Assembly: GCF_038069945.1 (NCBI RefSeq)
Contig: NZ_JBBPEV010000003.1
Location: forward strand, 124,001 to 188,000
DNA: 64,000 nt
From: Aquabacterium sp. A3
Lineage (GTDB): Bacteria; Pseudomonadota; Gammaproteobacteria; Burkholderiales; Burkholderiaceae_C
Direction: 5' to 3'
In this document: positions 21,675-30,352 of the stretch, one piece after another
How the letters are laid out: the number at the start of each line of letters is the position of its first letter
Numbering within the stretch: the stretch's first letter is position 1
The notes under the pieces: model-generated
Seen by the model: only the letters and a program-made list of their open reading frames with translations
What the model was told of the DNA's origin: nothing
The model's database searches: none
Position numbers and translations under genes: made by a program

Positions 21675-22464
21675 GCCGGGGGCTGCGCCCGGTACGCGCC
21701 ACCACCCACGCACACACCGACCGCGCGCCCGCCTCCCGCAAGGTGAGGGCCGCCTCGTTCAAGGTGGCCCCCGTGGTCATGACATCGTCGACCACGGCCA
21801 CGTGGCGGCCCAGCACCTGCCGGCGCAAGGCAGGGTTCACCGCGAAGGCGCCGCTGATCGCGGCCTGGCGATCGTCGGGGTTCAGGCGCATCAGCCGCTC
21901 GGTGTGTTTCACGCGGTGCAGCACCTGCGGCGCCACGGGCAGTTGAAGGCGGCGCCCCAGGGCTTGCGCCACCAGGGCGCTTTGGTTGTAGCCGCGCTCT
22001 TGCAGGCGTCGTGCCGAGATGGGCAGGGGCAGGATCACGCTGGCGCGCTGCGGGCGCCGGTGCCAGGCGCTGGCCAGGCGGTCGGCCAGCCAGGGGGCCA
22101 GGTGGCAGGCATCTTGAAACTTCAGCTGCGCCATCAAGGTGGACCACGGGGCGTCGTAATCCAACGCTGCCAGGGCGCGGTCGAATTCCGGGCCATGGGC
22201 CTCGCAGTCCATGCACACGCCATCCAGGTGCGGCAGGCCCTGCAGGTTGATGCCGCAGCGACTGCAGCGCGGCACCTCAGGGGCCCACCGGTGCAGACAG
22301 CGGGCGCACACGGCGGCCGGGTTCCAGTGCCCGCACACCAGGCATTGGCCGGCGGGGCGCCAGCCGCGCCACCGTTGCAGCCAGGAGGCGGCGCGCCCGG
22401 TGGTCGAGTGGGTAGCCGAGTGGGTGGCCGAGTGGGTGGTCTGCAAGGTGGGCAAGTCTGGCAT
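21655..22464 (-). CDS. comF: ComF-family phosphoribosyltransferase-like protein
   Basis: 269 residues. An N-terminal zinc-ribbon-like set of cysteine pairs (CLVCGHW, CARCL, CSRCG, CMDC) is followed by a type I phosphoribosyltransferase domain with the PRPP loop VAVVDDVMTTGATL. ComF proteins are linked to DNA uptake in natural competence. The first 20 residues include TTHSATHSATHS, encoded by a 12-base tandem repeat, so the true start may lie slightly downstream. It converges with the isochorismatase-like gene and is divergent from the methyltransferase gene. Confidence 0.85.
   Translation of the reverse strand: MPDLPTLQTTHSATHSATHSTTGRAASWLQRWRGWRPAGQCLVCGHWNPAAVCARCLHRWAPEVPRCSRCGINLQGLPHLDGVCMDCEAHGPEFDRALAALDYDAPWSTLMAQLKFQDACHLAPWLADRLASAWHRRPQRASVILPLPISARRLQERGYNQSALVAQALGRRLQLPVAPQVLHRVKHTERLMRLNPDDRQAAISGAFAVNPALRRQVLGRHVAVVDDVMTTGATLNEAALTLREAGARSVCAWVVARTGRSPRLMSAPP
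22403..22438. repeat. Three 12-base tandem repeats at the comF 5' end
   Basis: Units GTCGAGTGGGTA, GCCGAGTGGGTG and GCCGAGTGGGTG follow head to tail. The length is a multiple of three, so copy number change would keep the comF frame and vary a THSA motif near its N-terminus. Confidence 0.8.
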
Positions 22465-22523
22465 CGGCTCACTATACTGAGCGCCCCACGCCTTGAACCA
22501 TCACCCCCTGGGGGGTGTTGCCC

Positions 22524-23483
22524 ATGCCTGCTTCGCCACCTGTGTCGCCATCCGCGCCGTCGCCCCATCCGGCCTCGCCTCATCCCCAGGCCCTGGCCCG
22601 ACAAGCGCGCCGGCTGGCGCAGGCTGGTGCGCCTTGGCTGAACCAGGAGGTGGCCCGGCGGCTGGCCGACAAGCTGGCCCCCATCCGCCTGCAGCCACGG
22701 CGCTGGCTGGACTGGTCGGCCCACCTGGGCGATGGTGCCGCTGTGGTGCGGCAGGCTTATCCCGATGCGCAGCGCCTGCTGGCCGAGCCCCATTCGGCGC
22801 TGGCCGGCGCCTCGGCGGCCACGGCGGCGGCTCAGGCCCCTGTGGGCTGGGCGGCCCGTTTGCTGGGGCGTCGCGCCCAGGCGCCCGCCGTCTGGGTGCC
22901 AGGCGATGGTGCGGCGCCGCCCTGGGGGCAGGAGGGGGTTGATCTGCTGTGGGCGAACATGGCCCTGCACACGGCGGCCGACCTGCCCGGCCTGATGACG
23001 TGCTGGCATCGGGCGCTCGCGGTCGATGGGTTTCTCATGGCTTCAGGCCTGGGGCCCGACACCGCCCGCGAGTTGCGCAGTTTGTATGCCGAACTGGGGT
23101 GGGGGCTACCCACGGTGCAGTTTGTGGACATGCACGACCTGGGCGACGAGCTGGTGCAGGCCGGTTTTGCCGACCCCGTGATGGACATGGAGCGCCTGAC
23201 CCTGACCTGGGCCACGCCCGAGGCCATGTTGGCCGAATTGCGCACCTGGGGCGGCAACGTCGCCGTGGGCCGTTTTGCCGGTTGGCGCACGCCGCGCTGG
23301 CGCGAGCGGTGGCTCGCAGCAGCCCAAGAACGCCTCGTCGGTGGGGATGGTCGGCTGTCGCTGACGGTGGAGCTGGTGTATGCCCACGCGGTCAAGCCGG
23401 TGCCCCGCGCCATGGTGGCGCCCGAAACCCGGGTCAGCCTGGATGACATGCGCCAGATGATGCGCCGATCGGGGAAGCCCTGA
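22524..23483 (+). CDS. BioC-like SAM-dependent methyltransferase
   Basis: 319 residues from the ATG at 22524, which has GGGGGTG about 7 bases upstream; an in-frame GTG at 22515 is the alternative. After a Pro/Ser/Ala-rich N-terminus (about 1-25), the sequence has BioC-like features: ARRLADKLAPIRLQPRRWLDWSAHLGDGA and VDLLWANMALHTAADLPGLMTCWHRAL. BioC methylates malonyl-ACP to begin pimelate synthesis for biotin. The canonical glycine-rich SAM loop (ExGxGxG) is weak (LDWSAHLGDGA), so activity is uncertain. No other bio gene is near, as is usual for this orthologue in Burkholderiales, where it precedes coxB. Confidence 0.7.
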   Translation: MPASPPVSPSAPSPHPASPHPQALARQARRLAQAGAPWLNQEVARRLADKLAPIRLQPRRWLDWSAHLGDGAAVVRQAYPDAQRLLAEPHSALAGASAATAAAQAPVGWAARLLGRRAQAPAVWVPGDGAAPPWGQEGVDLLWANMALHTAADLPGLMTCWHRALAVDGFLMASGLGPDTARELRSLYAELGWGLPTVQFVDMHDLGDELVQAGFADPVMDMERLTLTWATPEAMLAELRTWGGNVAVGRFAGWRTPRWRERWLAAAQERLVGGDGRLSLTVELVYAHAVKPVPRAMVAPETRVSLDDMRQMMRRSGKP

Positions 23484-23569
23484 GTCGCCAACAGGCACGC
23501 CGGATTCAAGGCTGTGTCATTCCAGGTGAAACCGGGGGTAATCCATAGCGTGTTTGCCCTGATTCCGTA

Positions 23570-23598
23570 TTGAGCGCGCGCAAGGCTCTCCCTAGAAT
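23570..23598 (+). promoter_or_regulatory. Sigma70 promoter of the cox operon
   Basis: -35 TTGAGC (23570-23575), 17-base spacer, -10 TAGAAT (23593-23598), followed by an AT-rich start region and a leader of about 75 bases before coxB. No other good promoter lies in the 198-base gap. Confidence 0.65.
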
Positions 23599-23681
23599 GA
23601 ATTGTCAATTTTGCTGAATGCAAAGTTCATAGAGCCCCCGGAGTGGGGGGTGCGTTCGTTCGACCCCAGGAGTGACCTTCC

Positions 23682-24920
23682 ATGCGTCAGGAACCCGCGC
23701 AACGCCTAGCCCGATCCAGGGTAGTCGCGCCCCCCCACGCCCACCATCGCCGTTCAGGCCTGGGCGACCGCTGCCGCCTGGCGTTGATGGGCCTGGCCTT
23801 GGCCTGGGCCGGTGGCGTGCAGGCGCAAGGTGCTGCCGTGAACAACCTGCCGGGTGGCCCTGCGGTCAATCAGTTGGACATGCACCCGCCGGTCACCAAA
23901 ATCGCGGCGGCCCAGCAAGACCTGCACTACATGATGCTGTGGATCTGCGGCGCCATCTTCGTGGGCGTCTTCGGGGTGATGTTCTACTCCATCTGGGCCC
24001 ACCGCAAGTCCAAGGGCGCCAAGTCGGCTGATTTCCACGAGTCCACCACCGTCGAGATCATCTGGACGGTCATCCCCTTCATCATCGTCATTGGCATGGC
24101 CCTGCCGGCCACCAAGGTGGTGGTGGCCCAGAAAGACACCACCAACGCCGACATCACCGTCAAGGTCACCGGCTACCAGTGGAAGTGGGGCTACGACTAC
24201 ATCAAGGGTGAAGGCGAGGGCATCGGTTTCATCTCCACGCTGGACCTGAGCCAGCGCGTCATGTCGGACGAGGGCAAGCCTCAGGGCGATGATTACCTGC
24301 TCAAGGTGGATCAGCCCCTGGTGGTGCCCGTGGATCAGAAGATCCGCATCATCACGACGGCCAACGACGTCATTCACTCGTTCATGGTGCCTGCCTTCGG
24401 CATCAAACAAGACGCCATCCCCGGCTTCGTGCGCGACACCTGGTTTCGCGCAGAAAAGATCGGTGACTTCTATGGCCAGTGCGCCGAGTTGTGCGGCAAA
24501 GAGCACGCCTACATGCCCATCCACGTGAAGGTGGTGACCCAAGACGAGTACAAGGCCTGGGTGGCCGAGCGCCAGAAAGAAATGGCCGCCAAGGCCGATG
24601 ACCCCAGCAAAGTGTGGGAATTGGCCGCTCTGGTGGCCCGTGGCGAGCAGGTCTACAAGGCCAACTGTGCGGTGTGCCACCAGGCCAGCGGCAAGGGTGG
24701 TGGTGCCATCAAGGCACTGGACGGTTCGGCCGTGGTGCTGGACGCCGACCACATGAAGCAGATCATGGTGCTGCTCAACGGTCAGGGCGCAGGCATGCCC
24801 GCCTGGAAGCAACTGTCAGACACCGAGATCGCTGCCGTGATCACCTACACCAAGAACCAGTGGACCAACCAGACGGGCCAGATCGTGCAGCCCGCCGAGG
24901 TGGTGGCCGCGCGCAAGTGA
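23682..24920 (+). CDS. coxB: Cytochrome c oxidase subunit II with fused cytochrome c domain
   Basis: 412 residues. After a signal sequence, two membrane helices (about 83-104 and 123-142) precede the periplasmic CuA domain. The CuA ligands are H232, C267, E269 (backbone), C271, H275 and M278 in the CAELCGKEHAYM motif. Residues 310-405 form a cytochrome c domain with CAVCH (C329, C332, H333) and an axial methionine in GAGMPAW, so this is a caa3-like oxidase that carries its own electron entry haem. First gene of the cox cluster; coxA follows 42 bases later. Confidence 0.96.
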   Translation: MRQEPAQRLARSRVVAPPHAHHRRSGLGDRCRLALMGLALAWAGGVQAQGAAVNNLPGGPAVNQLDMHPPVTKIAAAQQDLHYMMLWICGAIFVGVFGVMFYSIWAHRKSKGAKSADFHESTTVEIIWTVIPFIIVIGMALPATKVVVAQKDTTNADITVKVTGYQWKWGYDYIKGEGEGIGFISTLDLSQRVMSDEGKPQGDDYLLKVDQPLVVPVDQKIRIITTANDVIHSFMVPAFGIKQDAIPGFVRDTWFRAEKIGDFYGQCAELCGKEHAYMPIHVKVVTQDEYKAWVAERQKEMAAKADDPSKVWELAALVARGEQVYKANCAVCHQASGKGGGAIKALDGSAVVLDADHMKQIMVLLNGQGAGMPAWKQLSDTEIAAVITYTKNQWTNQTGQIVQPAEVVAARK

Positions 24921-24962
24921 CGCGTGCTCAACCCGCGAGAACCGGACTGAAAAGGACACACC

Positions 24963-26585
24963 ATGAGCGCAGTGCTTGAGCCGGGCGGACACGCCCACGG
25001 CCACGATGACCACCACGATCACCCGCACGGCTGGCGCCGGTGGGTGTACGCCACCAACCACAAGGACATCGGCACGCTGTACCTGCTGTTCAGCCTCACG
25101 ATGTTGATGATCGGCGGCGTGCTGGCGCTGGGCATCCGCGCCGAGCTGTTTCAGCCGGGCTTGCAGGTGGTGAACCCCGAGCTGTTCAACCAGCTCACCA
25201 CCATGCACGGCATCATCATGGTGTTCGGCGCCATCATGCCGGCCTTCGTGGGGCTGGCCAACTGGATGCTGCCCCTGCAGATCGGGGCCTCCGACATGGC
25301 CTTCGCCCGCATGAACAACTTCAGCTTCTGGCTGATGATCCCGGCGGCGCTGCTGCTGGTCGGCTCGTTCTTCATGCCGGGCGGTGCGCCTGCCGCCGGC
25401 TGGACGCTGTATGCGCCGCTCACGCTGCAGATGGGGCCATCGATGGACGCCGGCATCTTCGCGATGCACATCCTGGGCGCCTCGTCCATCATGGGCTCGA
25501 TCAACATCATCGTCACCATCCTGAACATGCGCGCACCGGGCATGACGCTGATGAAGATGCCGATGTTCTCGTGGACGTGGCTGATCACCGCCTACCTGCT
25601 GATCGCCGTGATCCCCGTGCTGGCAGGCGCCATCACCATGACGCTGACCGACCGCCACTTCGGCACCAGCTTCTTCAATCCGGCCGGCGGTGGTGATCCG
25701 GTCATGTACCAGCACATTTTCTGGTTCTTCGGTCACCCCGAGGTGTACATCATGATCTTGCCGGCCTTCGGCATCATCAGCCAGATCGTGCCGGCCTTTG
25801 CCCGCAAGAAGCTCTTCGGCTACCACTCCATGGTGTATGCCACGGCCTCGATCGCCATCCTCAGCTTCATCGTGTGGGCTCACCACATGTTCGCCACCGG
25901 CATGCCGGTGACGGGTCAGCTGTTCTTCATGTACGCCACCATGCTGATCTCGGTGCCCACCGGGGTGAAGGTGTTCAACTGGATCGCCACCATGTGGCGT
26001 GGCTCCATGACCTTCGAGAGCCCGATGCTGTGGTCCGTGGGTTTCATCTTCGTGTTCACCATGGGCGGCTTCACCGGCCTGATCCTCTCGGTGGCGCCCA
26101 TCGACATCCAGCTGCAAGACACGTACTACGTGGTGGCGCACTTCCACTATGTGCTGGTGGCTGGCTCGCTGTTTGCCCTGTTTGCGGCCTTCTATTACTG
26201 GGGCCCCAAATGGACCGGCGTGATGGTGCCTGAATGGAAGGGCAAGCTGCACTTCTGGTGGTCGCTGATCGCTTTTAACATCACGTTCTTCCCCATGCAC
26301 TTCCTGGGGCTGGCGGGCATGCCGCGACGTTATGCCGACTACCCCATGCAGTTTGCTGACTTCAACGCCATTGCCTCGGTGGGCGCCTTTGCCTTCGGAC
26401 TGGCGCAGGTGTACTTCATCTTCGGTGTGCTGATTCCGGCCATGCGTGGCAAGGGTGAGCCCGCGCCCGCCAAGCCCTGGGAGGGCGCCGAGGGCCTGGA
26501 GTGGGAAGTGCCGTCGCCCGCGCCGTTCCACACCTTCGAGACCCCGCCCAAGCTGGACCCCACCGCCACCAAGGTGATCGGGTGA
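24963..26585 (+). CDS. coxA: Cytochrome c oxidase subunit I
   Basis: 540 residues, twelve predicted membrane helices. Haem a, haem a3 and CuB ligands are seen in [28 protein letters not shown] (CuB His with the cross-linked Tyr), AHHMF (two CuB His) and VAHFHYVL (haem His pair). This is the proton-pumping catalytic subunit that reduces O2. The N-terminus is His-rich ([15 protein letters not shown]), a feature that could bind metal but is common in this lineage. A good ribosome binding site precedes ATG. Confidence 0.97.
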   Translation: MSAVLEPGGHAHGHDDHHDHPHGWRRWVYATNHKDIGTLYLLFSLTMLMIGGVLALGIRAELFQPGLQVVNPELFNQLTTMHGIIMVFGAIMPAFVGLANWMLPLQIGASDMAFARMNNFSFWLMIPAALLLVGSFFMPGGAPAAGWTLYAPLTLQMGPSMDAGIFAMHILGASSIMGSINIIVTILNMRAPGMTLMKMPMFSWTWLITAYLLIAVIPVLAGAITMTLTDRHFGTSFFNPAGGGDPVMYQHIFWFFGHPEVYIMILPAFGIISQIVPAFARKKLFGYHSMVYATASIAILSFIVWAHHMFATGMPVTGQLFFMYATMLISVPTGVKVFNWIATMWRGSMTFESPMLWSVGFIFVFTMGGFTGLILSVAPIDIQLQDTYYVVAHFHYVLVAGSLFALFAAFYYWGPKWTGVMVPEWKGKLHFWWSLIAFNITFFPMHFLGLAGMPRRYADYPMQFADFNAIASVGAFAFGLAQVYFIFGVLIPAMRGKGEPAPAKPWEGAEGLEWEVPSPAPFHTFETPPKLDPTATKVIG

Positions 26586-26590
26586 ATGCC

Positions 26591-26719
26591 ATGAGCACCC
26601 CCTCTTCCAGCGAGGCTCAGCGACGCAGCAATGTGCGCCTGGGCCTGATCCTGGCGTCGATCGCGCTCACGTTCTTCGCGGGCTTCGTGATCAAGACGGT
26701 GTTCTTCGGATCACACTGA
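26591..26719 (+). CDS. Cytochrome oxidase small assembly protein
   Basis: 42 residues: a short polar start (MSTPSSSEAQRRSN) and a single membrane helix (about 17-37, LGLILASIALTFFAGFVI) ending KTVFFGSH. Small single-pass proteins of this kind lie between coxA and ctaG throughout Burkholderiales and are annotated as oxidase assembly proteins; the mechanism is not known to me. The start is ATG at 26591, 5 bases after the coxA stop. Confidence 0.82.
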   Translation: MSTPSSSEAQRRSNVRLGLILASIALTFFAGFVIKTVFFGSH

Positions 26720-26732
26720 ACCAGGCCACGTC

Positions 26733-27320
26733 ATGCCCACCACCTTCAAAGGCCGATTGCAGCGCGCCAACGCCGACATGGTGTTCAAGCTGCTGGTCAT
26801 CACCGGGGTGATGTTCGGTTTCGGCTATGCCATGGTGCCGCTGTACCAGCACATTTGTGCAGCCCTGGGCATCAACGTGCTGTCCTTGTCTGAACAGAAG
26901 GTGCCCGGCATGGCCAGCCGCGTGCAGGCCAACACCCAGGTGGACACGTCCCGCACCATCACCATCGAGTTCGACGCCAACGCACGCGGCCCATGGGACT
27001 TCAAACCCGAGAAGCGCTCGGTCACTGCGCACCCGGGCGAGATGGTCACGGTGATGTACGAGTTCCGCAACATGCAGGACCGCACCATGTCGGCCCAGGC
27101 CATCCCCAGTTACGCACCCAAGCAGGCCACGGCGCATTTCAACAAGCTGGAGTGCTTCTGTTTCAACGAGTACACCTTGGCCCCGGGCGAGAGCCGGGCC
27201 TGGCCGGTGGTGTTTGTGGTCGATCCACGCCTGCCCAAAGACGTGACCACCATCACCCTGTCTTACACGTTTTTCGAAGTGGGTGGCAAGGTGCCGCCCG
27301 CGCCGTCCGGACGCACTTGA
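26733..27320 (+). CDS. ctaG: Cytochrome c oxidase assembly protein CtaG/Cox11
   Basis: 195 residues. One N-terminal membrane helix anchors a periplasmic Ig-like domain that delivers copper to CuB of subunit I. The copper-binding motif is KLECFCFNEYTL. It starts 13 bases after the small assembly gene and ends 3 bases before the DUF2970 gene. Confidence 0.95.
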   Translation: MPTTFKGRLQRANADMVFKLLVITGVMFGFGYAMVPLYQHICAALGINVLSLSEQKVPGMASRVQANTQVDTSRTITIEFDANARGPWDFKPEKRSVTAHPGEMVTVMYEFRNMQDRTMSAQAIPSYAPKQATAHFNKLECFCFNEYTLAPGESRAWPVVFVVDPRLPKDVTTITLSYTFFEVGGKVPPAPSGRT

Positions 27321-27323
27321 GCG

Positions 27324-27617
27324 ATGCCCGATGAACACCTGCCTGATGAGCGCCATGAGCCGCCACCGTCTGCTGATGCCTCCCCGCCGGGGGATGACCT
27401 GCGCGACGCCGTGGCCCGTCAGGGCTCGTTCTGGCAGACCGCCAAGGCCGTGGCCTGGTCGTTCTTCGGGGTGCGCAAGTCCAGCGATCACGCCCAGGAT
27501 GTGGAGCGGCTCAACCCGCTCCACGTGGTGATCGTGGGGTTGCTGGCCGGTGTGTTGTTTGTGCTGGGACTGCTGGCGCTGGTGCGCTGGGTGGTGGCCA
27601 GTGGCGTGAGTTTGTGA
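27324..27617 (+). CDS. DUF2970 membrane protein
   Basis: 97 residues. A hydrophilic, Pro/Asp/Glu-rich first third, then WQTAKAVAWSFFGVRKSSD and one membrane helix (about 69-90). It matches the DUF2970 pattern, a short family encoded in oxidase clusters of beta-proteobacteria. Function unknown; synteny between ctaG and coxC suggests an oxidase-related role. Confidence 0.8.
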   Translation: MPDEHLPDERHEPPPSADASPPGDDLRDAVARQGSFWQTAKAVAWSFFGVRKSSDHAQDVERLNPLHVVIVGLLAGVLFVLGLLALVRWVVASGVSL

Positions 27618-27649
27618 GCCCATTGGGCCGGAATCGAGGAGAGCACGAG

Positions 27650-28534
27650 ATGTCTGCAACGGTTCACAAGGGCGGGGCCCCTTACTACTACGTGCCGGGT
27701 CCCTCCCGACACCCGATGATGGCGGCCTTTGGTCTGTTTTTTGTCATCCTGGGGGCCGGGCAATGGGTCAATGGCGTCAACTGGGGGCCTTATGCGGTGG
27801 CCTTCGGTCTCGTGTGGTGGCTGGTGGTGCTCAAGCAGTGGTTTGGCGAGGCCATCCGCGAAAGCGAAAGCGGGCTGTACAGCGACCGCATCGACCTGTC
27901 GTTCCGCTGGAGCATGGCCTGGTTCATCTTCTCCGAGGTGATGTTCTTTGCGTCCTTCTTCGGCGCCCTGTATTGGGCCCGCGTGCACTCGGTGCCCGCG
28001 CTGGGCAATTTCGAGAACGCGCTGCTGTGGCCTGACTTCAAGGCGATCTGGCCATCGATGCAGGCAGGTGCCACGGCCTCGCCCGCGGGCACGGTCGAGC
28101 CTTTCAAGATCATGGGCCCGTGGCCCATCCCCACCATCAACACCGCCTTGCTGCTGACCTCGGGGGTGACCCTCACCATCGCGCACCACGCCCTGCGTGA
28201 GAACCTGCGGGGGCGTTGCATCACCTTCATGTGGGCCACGGTCATCCTGGGCACCGTGTTCCTGGGTGTGCAAGGCTACGAGTACTACCACGCCTACGTT
28301 GACCTGAACCTCAAGCTGACCTCGGGCATCTATGGCTCTACGTTCTTCATGCTCACAGGCTTTCACGGCATGCATGTGTTCGTGGGCATGCTGATGCTGT
28401 TGTTCATCACCCTGCGCCTGCAGAAAGGCCACTTCACACCCGAGCGGCACTTTGGCCTCGAAGGTGCGGCCTGGTACTGGCACTTTGTGGACGTGGTCTG
28501 GCTCGGGCTCTACATCGTCGTGTACTGGATGTGA
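27650..28534 (+). CDS. coxC: Cytochrome c oxidase subunit III
   Basis: 294 residues with about seven membrane helices. Family signatures are WFIFSEVMFFASFFGALYWAR, LLTSGVTLTIAHHAL and FFMLTGFHGMHVFVGMLMLL ending WYWHFVDVVWLGLYIVVY. Subunit III stabilises the catalytic core and binds lipid. The start at 27650 follows a strong AGGAG; an upstream in-frame extension is not family-like. A terminator ends the transcript 36 bases downstream. Confidence 0.96.
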   Translation: MSATVHKGGAPYYYVPGPSRHPMMAAFGLFFVILGAGQWVNGVNWGPYAVAFGLVWWLVVLKQWFGEAIRESESGLYSDRIDLSFRWSMAWFIFSEVMFFASFFGALYWARVHSVPALGNFENALLWPDFKAIWPSMQAGATASPAGTVEPFKIMGPWPIPTINTALLLTSGVTLTIAHHALRENLRGRCITFMWATVILGTVFLGVQGYEYYHAYVDLNLKLTSGIYGSTFFMLTGFHGMHVFVGMLMLLFITLRLQKGHFTPERHFGLEGAAWYWHFVDVVWLGLYIVVYWM

Positions 28535-28569
28535 GCCAAGGCGGGCCGATGGCCTGCCATCACACCGCC

Positions 28570-28604
28570 CACACAACCCGACGCTGACCGGGTTGTGTGT
28601 TTTC
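28570..28604 (+). terminator. Terminator of the cox structural operon
   Basis: CACACAACCCG pairs with CGGGTTGTGTG (11-bp stem, loop ACGCTGAC), followed by TGTTTTC. It lies between the convergent coxC and DUF2909 genes, and touches the stop codon of the latter. Confidence 0.85.
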
Positions 28605-28824
28605 AGGGCTGTAGCGGAATGCCTGTGGGCTGGATCCAGCCCAGCTGATGTGCCACCAGGATGAAGACGAACAGGGCGATGGACAAGGCCACGCGCAAGG
28701 CCAGTGCCCGCACCATACGGTTGCTTTTGGGTTGGCCATCGCGGCCATCACGCAACATGGCTTTGCCGGCAAAGGCCAGTGCGAGAATGATGGCCACCAG
28801 GGCGCCTGCGATGATGATCTTCAT
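28603..28824 (-). CDS. DUF2909 twin-helix membrane protein
   Basis: 73 residues with two membrane helices (about 2-22 and 44-64) joined by a basic loop (LRDGRDGQPKSNRMVRALALR). It matches the DUF2909 / twin transmembrane pattern found opposite the surf1 genes in many beta-proteobacteria. Function unknown. It lies on the minus strand and splits the oxidase genes into two transcription units. Confidence 0.8.
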   Translation of the reverse strand: MKIIIAGALVAIILALAFAGKAMLRDGRDGQPKSNRMVRALALRVALSIALFVFILVAHQLGWIQPTGIPLQP

Positions 28825-28866
28825 GGTCTCTGATTATGGTGCCCGTCTGACCGGAACCGATAGGCG

Positions 28867-29703
28867 ATGACCCCAGTACCCCCACTCGATTCGGCGTCAG
28901 CAGATGCCCGCCGCCGCGAGCGCAAGGCCTTGTTCCTGGCCCGCATGGTGATCTGGTTTTCTGCGGCGCTGGGCATCAGCCTGACCGCCGGGCTGGGCCT
29001 GTGGCAGATGGGGCGGGCCGATGAAAAGCTGGTGCGACAGGCCGAGCGCGACCAGCGCGCGGCGCAAGCACCCTGGACGGCGGCCGACTGGCCATGCACG
29101 GGACCGGTCGCAGGCCTGCCGGCTCAGCAGCCTGTGCGCCTGGCTGGGCGGTGGTGGCATGAACGTTCGGTGTTGCTGGACAACCGCCCGATGGCGGGGC
29201 AAACGGGCTTCATCCTGGTCACGCCCTTGCGGGTGCAGGCGCCCGCCGCCTGTACAGACCGGGTGATCCTGGTGCAGCGGGGCTGGTTGCCCCGCCATGC
29301 CAGCGACCGCACCCAGGTGCCCGATTGGCCACGCCCTGAGGGGCAGGTCGAGGTGCAGGGCCATCTTGAACCCGTGCTGTCGCGGGTGTATGAGCTGGGG
29401 GATGAGGGCATGCCCCAGGGTTTGGCTTCCACGCCGATCCGACAAAATGCGCAAGAGCCGTTCTGGACAGCATGGCTGGGCCAGGCCGCGCGCCCCGGCG
29501 TCATGGTGCAAACCGAGGGCGGGCCCGCCGACCCCTTGCGTCGCGACTGGCCTGCCCCCGATGCCGGCGTGGACAAGCACCACGGTTATGCTGCCCAGTG
29601 GTTTGGCCTGTCGGCCTTGCTGGCCGGCCTGACCCTCTGGTTTCAGATCATCCGCCCCGCCCGGGCACGAGCCGCACAACAACGTGATGTCCAGCAGTCC
29701 TGA
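28867..29703 (+). CDS. SURF1-family oxidase assembly protein
   Basis: 278 residues with an N-terminal and a C-terminal membrane helix (about 26-46 and 248-266) around a periplasmic domain, as in Surf1. Signatures are LGLWQMGRADEK, LAGRWWHERSVLLDNRPM, GFILVTPLRV, RGWLPR and HHGYAAQWFGLSALL. Surf1 helps insert haem a into subunit I. First gene after the cox terminator; the 42-base divergent gap to the DUF2909 gene must hold its promoter. It overlaps the next gene. Confidence 0.9.
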   Translation: MTPVPPLDSASADARRRERKALFLARMVIWFSAALGISLTAGLGLWQMGRADEKLVRQAERDQRAAQAPWTAADWPCTGPVAGLPAQQPVRLAGRWWHERSVLLDNRPMAGQTGFILVTPLRVQAPAACTDRVILVQRGWLPRHASDRTQVPDWPRPEGQVEVQGHLEPVLSRVYELGDEGMPQGLASTPIRQNAQEPFWTAWLGQAARPGVMVQTEGGPADPLRRDWPAPDAGVDKHHGYAAQWFGLSALLAGLTLWFQIIRPARARAAQQRDVQQS

Positions 29704-30352
29704 CACCCTTCTACAGATGAGCGTTCACAGCCTGCCCGATGCCCAGGAGGCCGCGCGGCGCACACGGCGTGGTCGTTGGCAGATGCTGTGGGTGATGTTG
29801 GCGTGCGCGGCGCCGGTGGTGGCGTCGTACGTCACGTACTACGTGATCAAGCCGCAGGGGCGCACCAACTATGGCGAGCTGGTTCAGCCCACCCGTCCCA
29901 TGCCGGCCGAGCTGCCCCTGAGCCGTCTGAACGGTCAGGCGGTTGCCGCCGACAGCCTGAAGGGGCAGTGGTTGTTGATCACCGTGCAGCCGGCCGCCTG
30001 CGAGGCGGCCTGTGAGCAGGCCCTGTACCTGCAGCGCCAATTGAGAGAAATGCTGGGGCGTGACAAGGACCGCGTGGACCGTGTCTGGCTGGTGCCCGAC
30101 GAAGGCCAGGTGCGCGAAGCCTTGTTGCCCGCCATGGAAGGCGCGTGGTTGTTGCGCGCACCGGCTCAGGCGCTCGGTGCGTGGCTGCAGGCACCGTCCG
30201 CAGGGCCGTTGCCCACCGGTTTTTACCTGGTTGATCCTCGCGGAGAATGGATGATGCGATGGCCTGCCGATGGCGATGTGCAGCGCATCCGCAAGGACCT
30301 GGCCAAGCTGCTGAAGGCCGCCGAGTCCTGGGATCAGGCAGGCCGGCCATGA
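29687..30352 (+). CDS. Sco-like membrane protein with a CX3C motif
   Basis: 221 residues: a basic N-terminus, one membrane helix (about 32-53), then a soluble domain on the periplasmic side. The domain has GQWLLITVQPAACEAACEQ, giving C105-x3-C109 with Sco spacing, a thioredoxin-like RVDRVWLVPDEG strand, and GFYLVDPRGEWMMRW, which parallels the Sco strand AFVFDPSG. The Sco copper histidine that precedes that strand is absent. A thiol-redox or chaperone role in oxidase assembly is inferred from motif and position between surf1 and ctaA. The start is uncertain: GTG 29684, ATG 29687 (16-base overlap with surf1) or ATG 29717 (no overlap). Confidence 0.7.
   Translation: MSSSPDTLLQMSVHSLPDAQEAARRTRRGRWQMLWVMLACAAPVVASYVTYYVIKPQGRTNYGELVQPTRPMPAELPLSRLNGQAVAADSLKGQWLLITVQPAACEAACEQALYLQRQLREMLGRDKDRVDRVWLVPDEGQVREALLPAMEGAWLLRAPAQALGAWLQAPSAGPLPTGFYLVDPRGEWMMRWPADGDVQRIRKDLAKLLKAAESWDQAGRP

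Noticed and set aside
22403..22438. Short repeat array as a CRISPR remnant
   Set aside because: Units are contiguous 12-mers without spacers and lie inside comF. No cas genes or other arrays occur.
24816..26531. Long minus-strand open frame opposite coxA
   Set aside because: Antisense to a clear subunit I gene, low-complexity His/Glu/Arg translation, no ribosome binding site.
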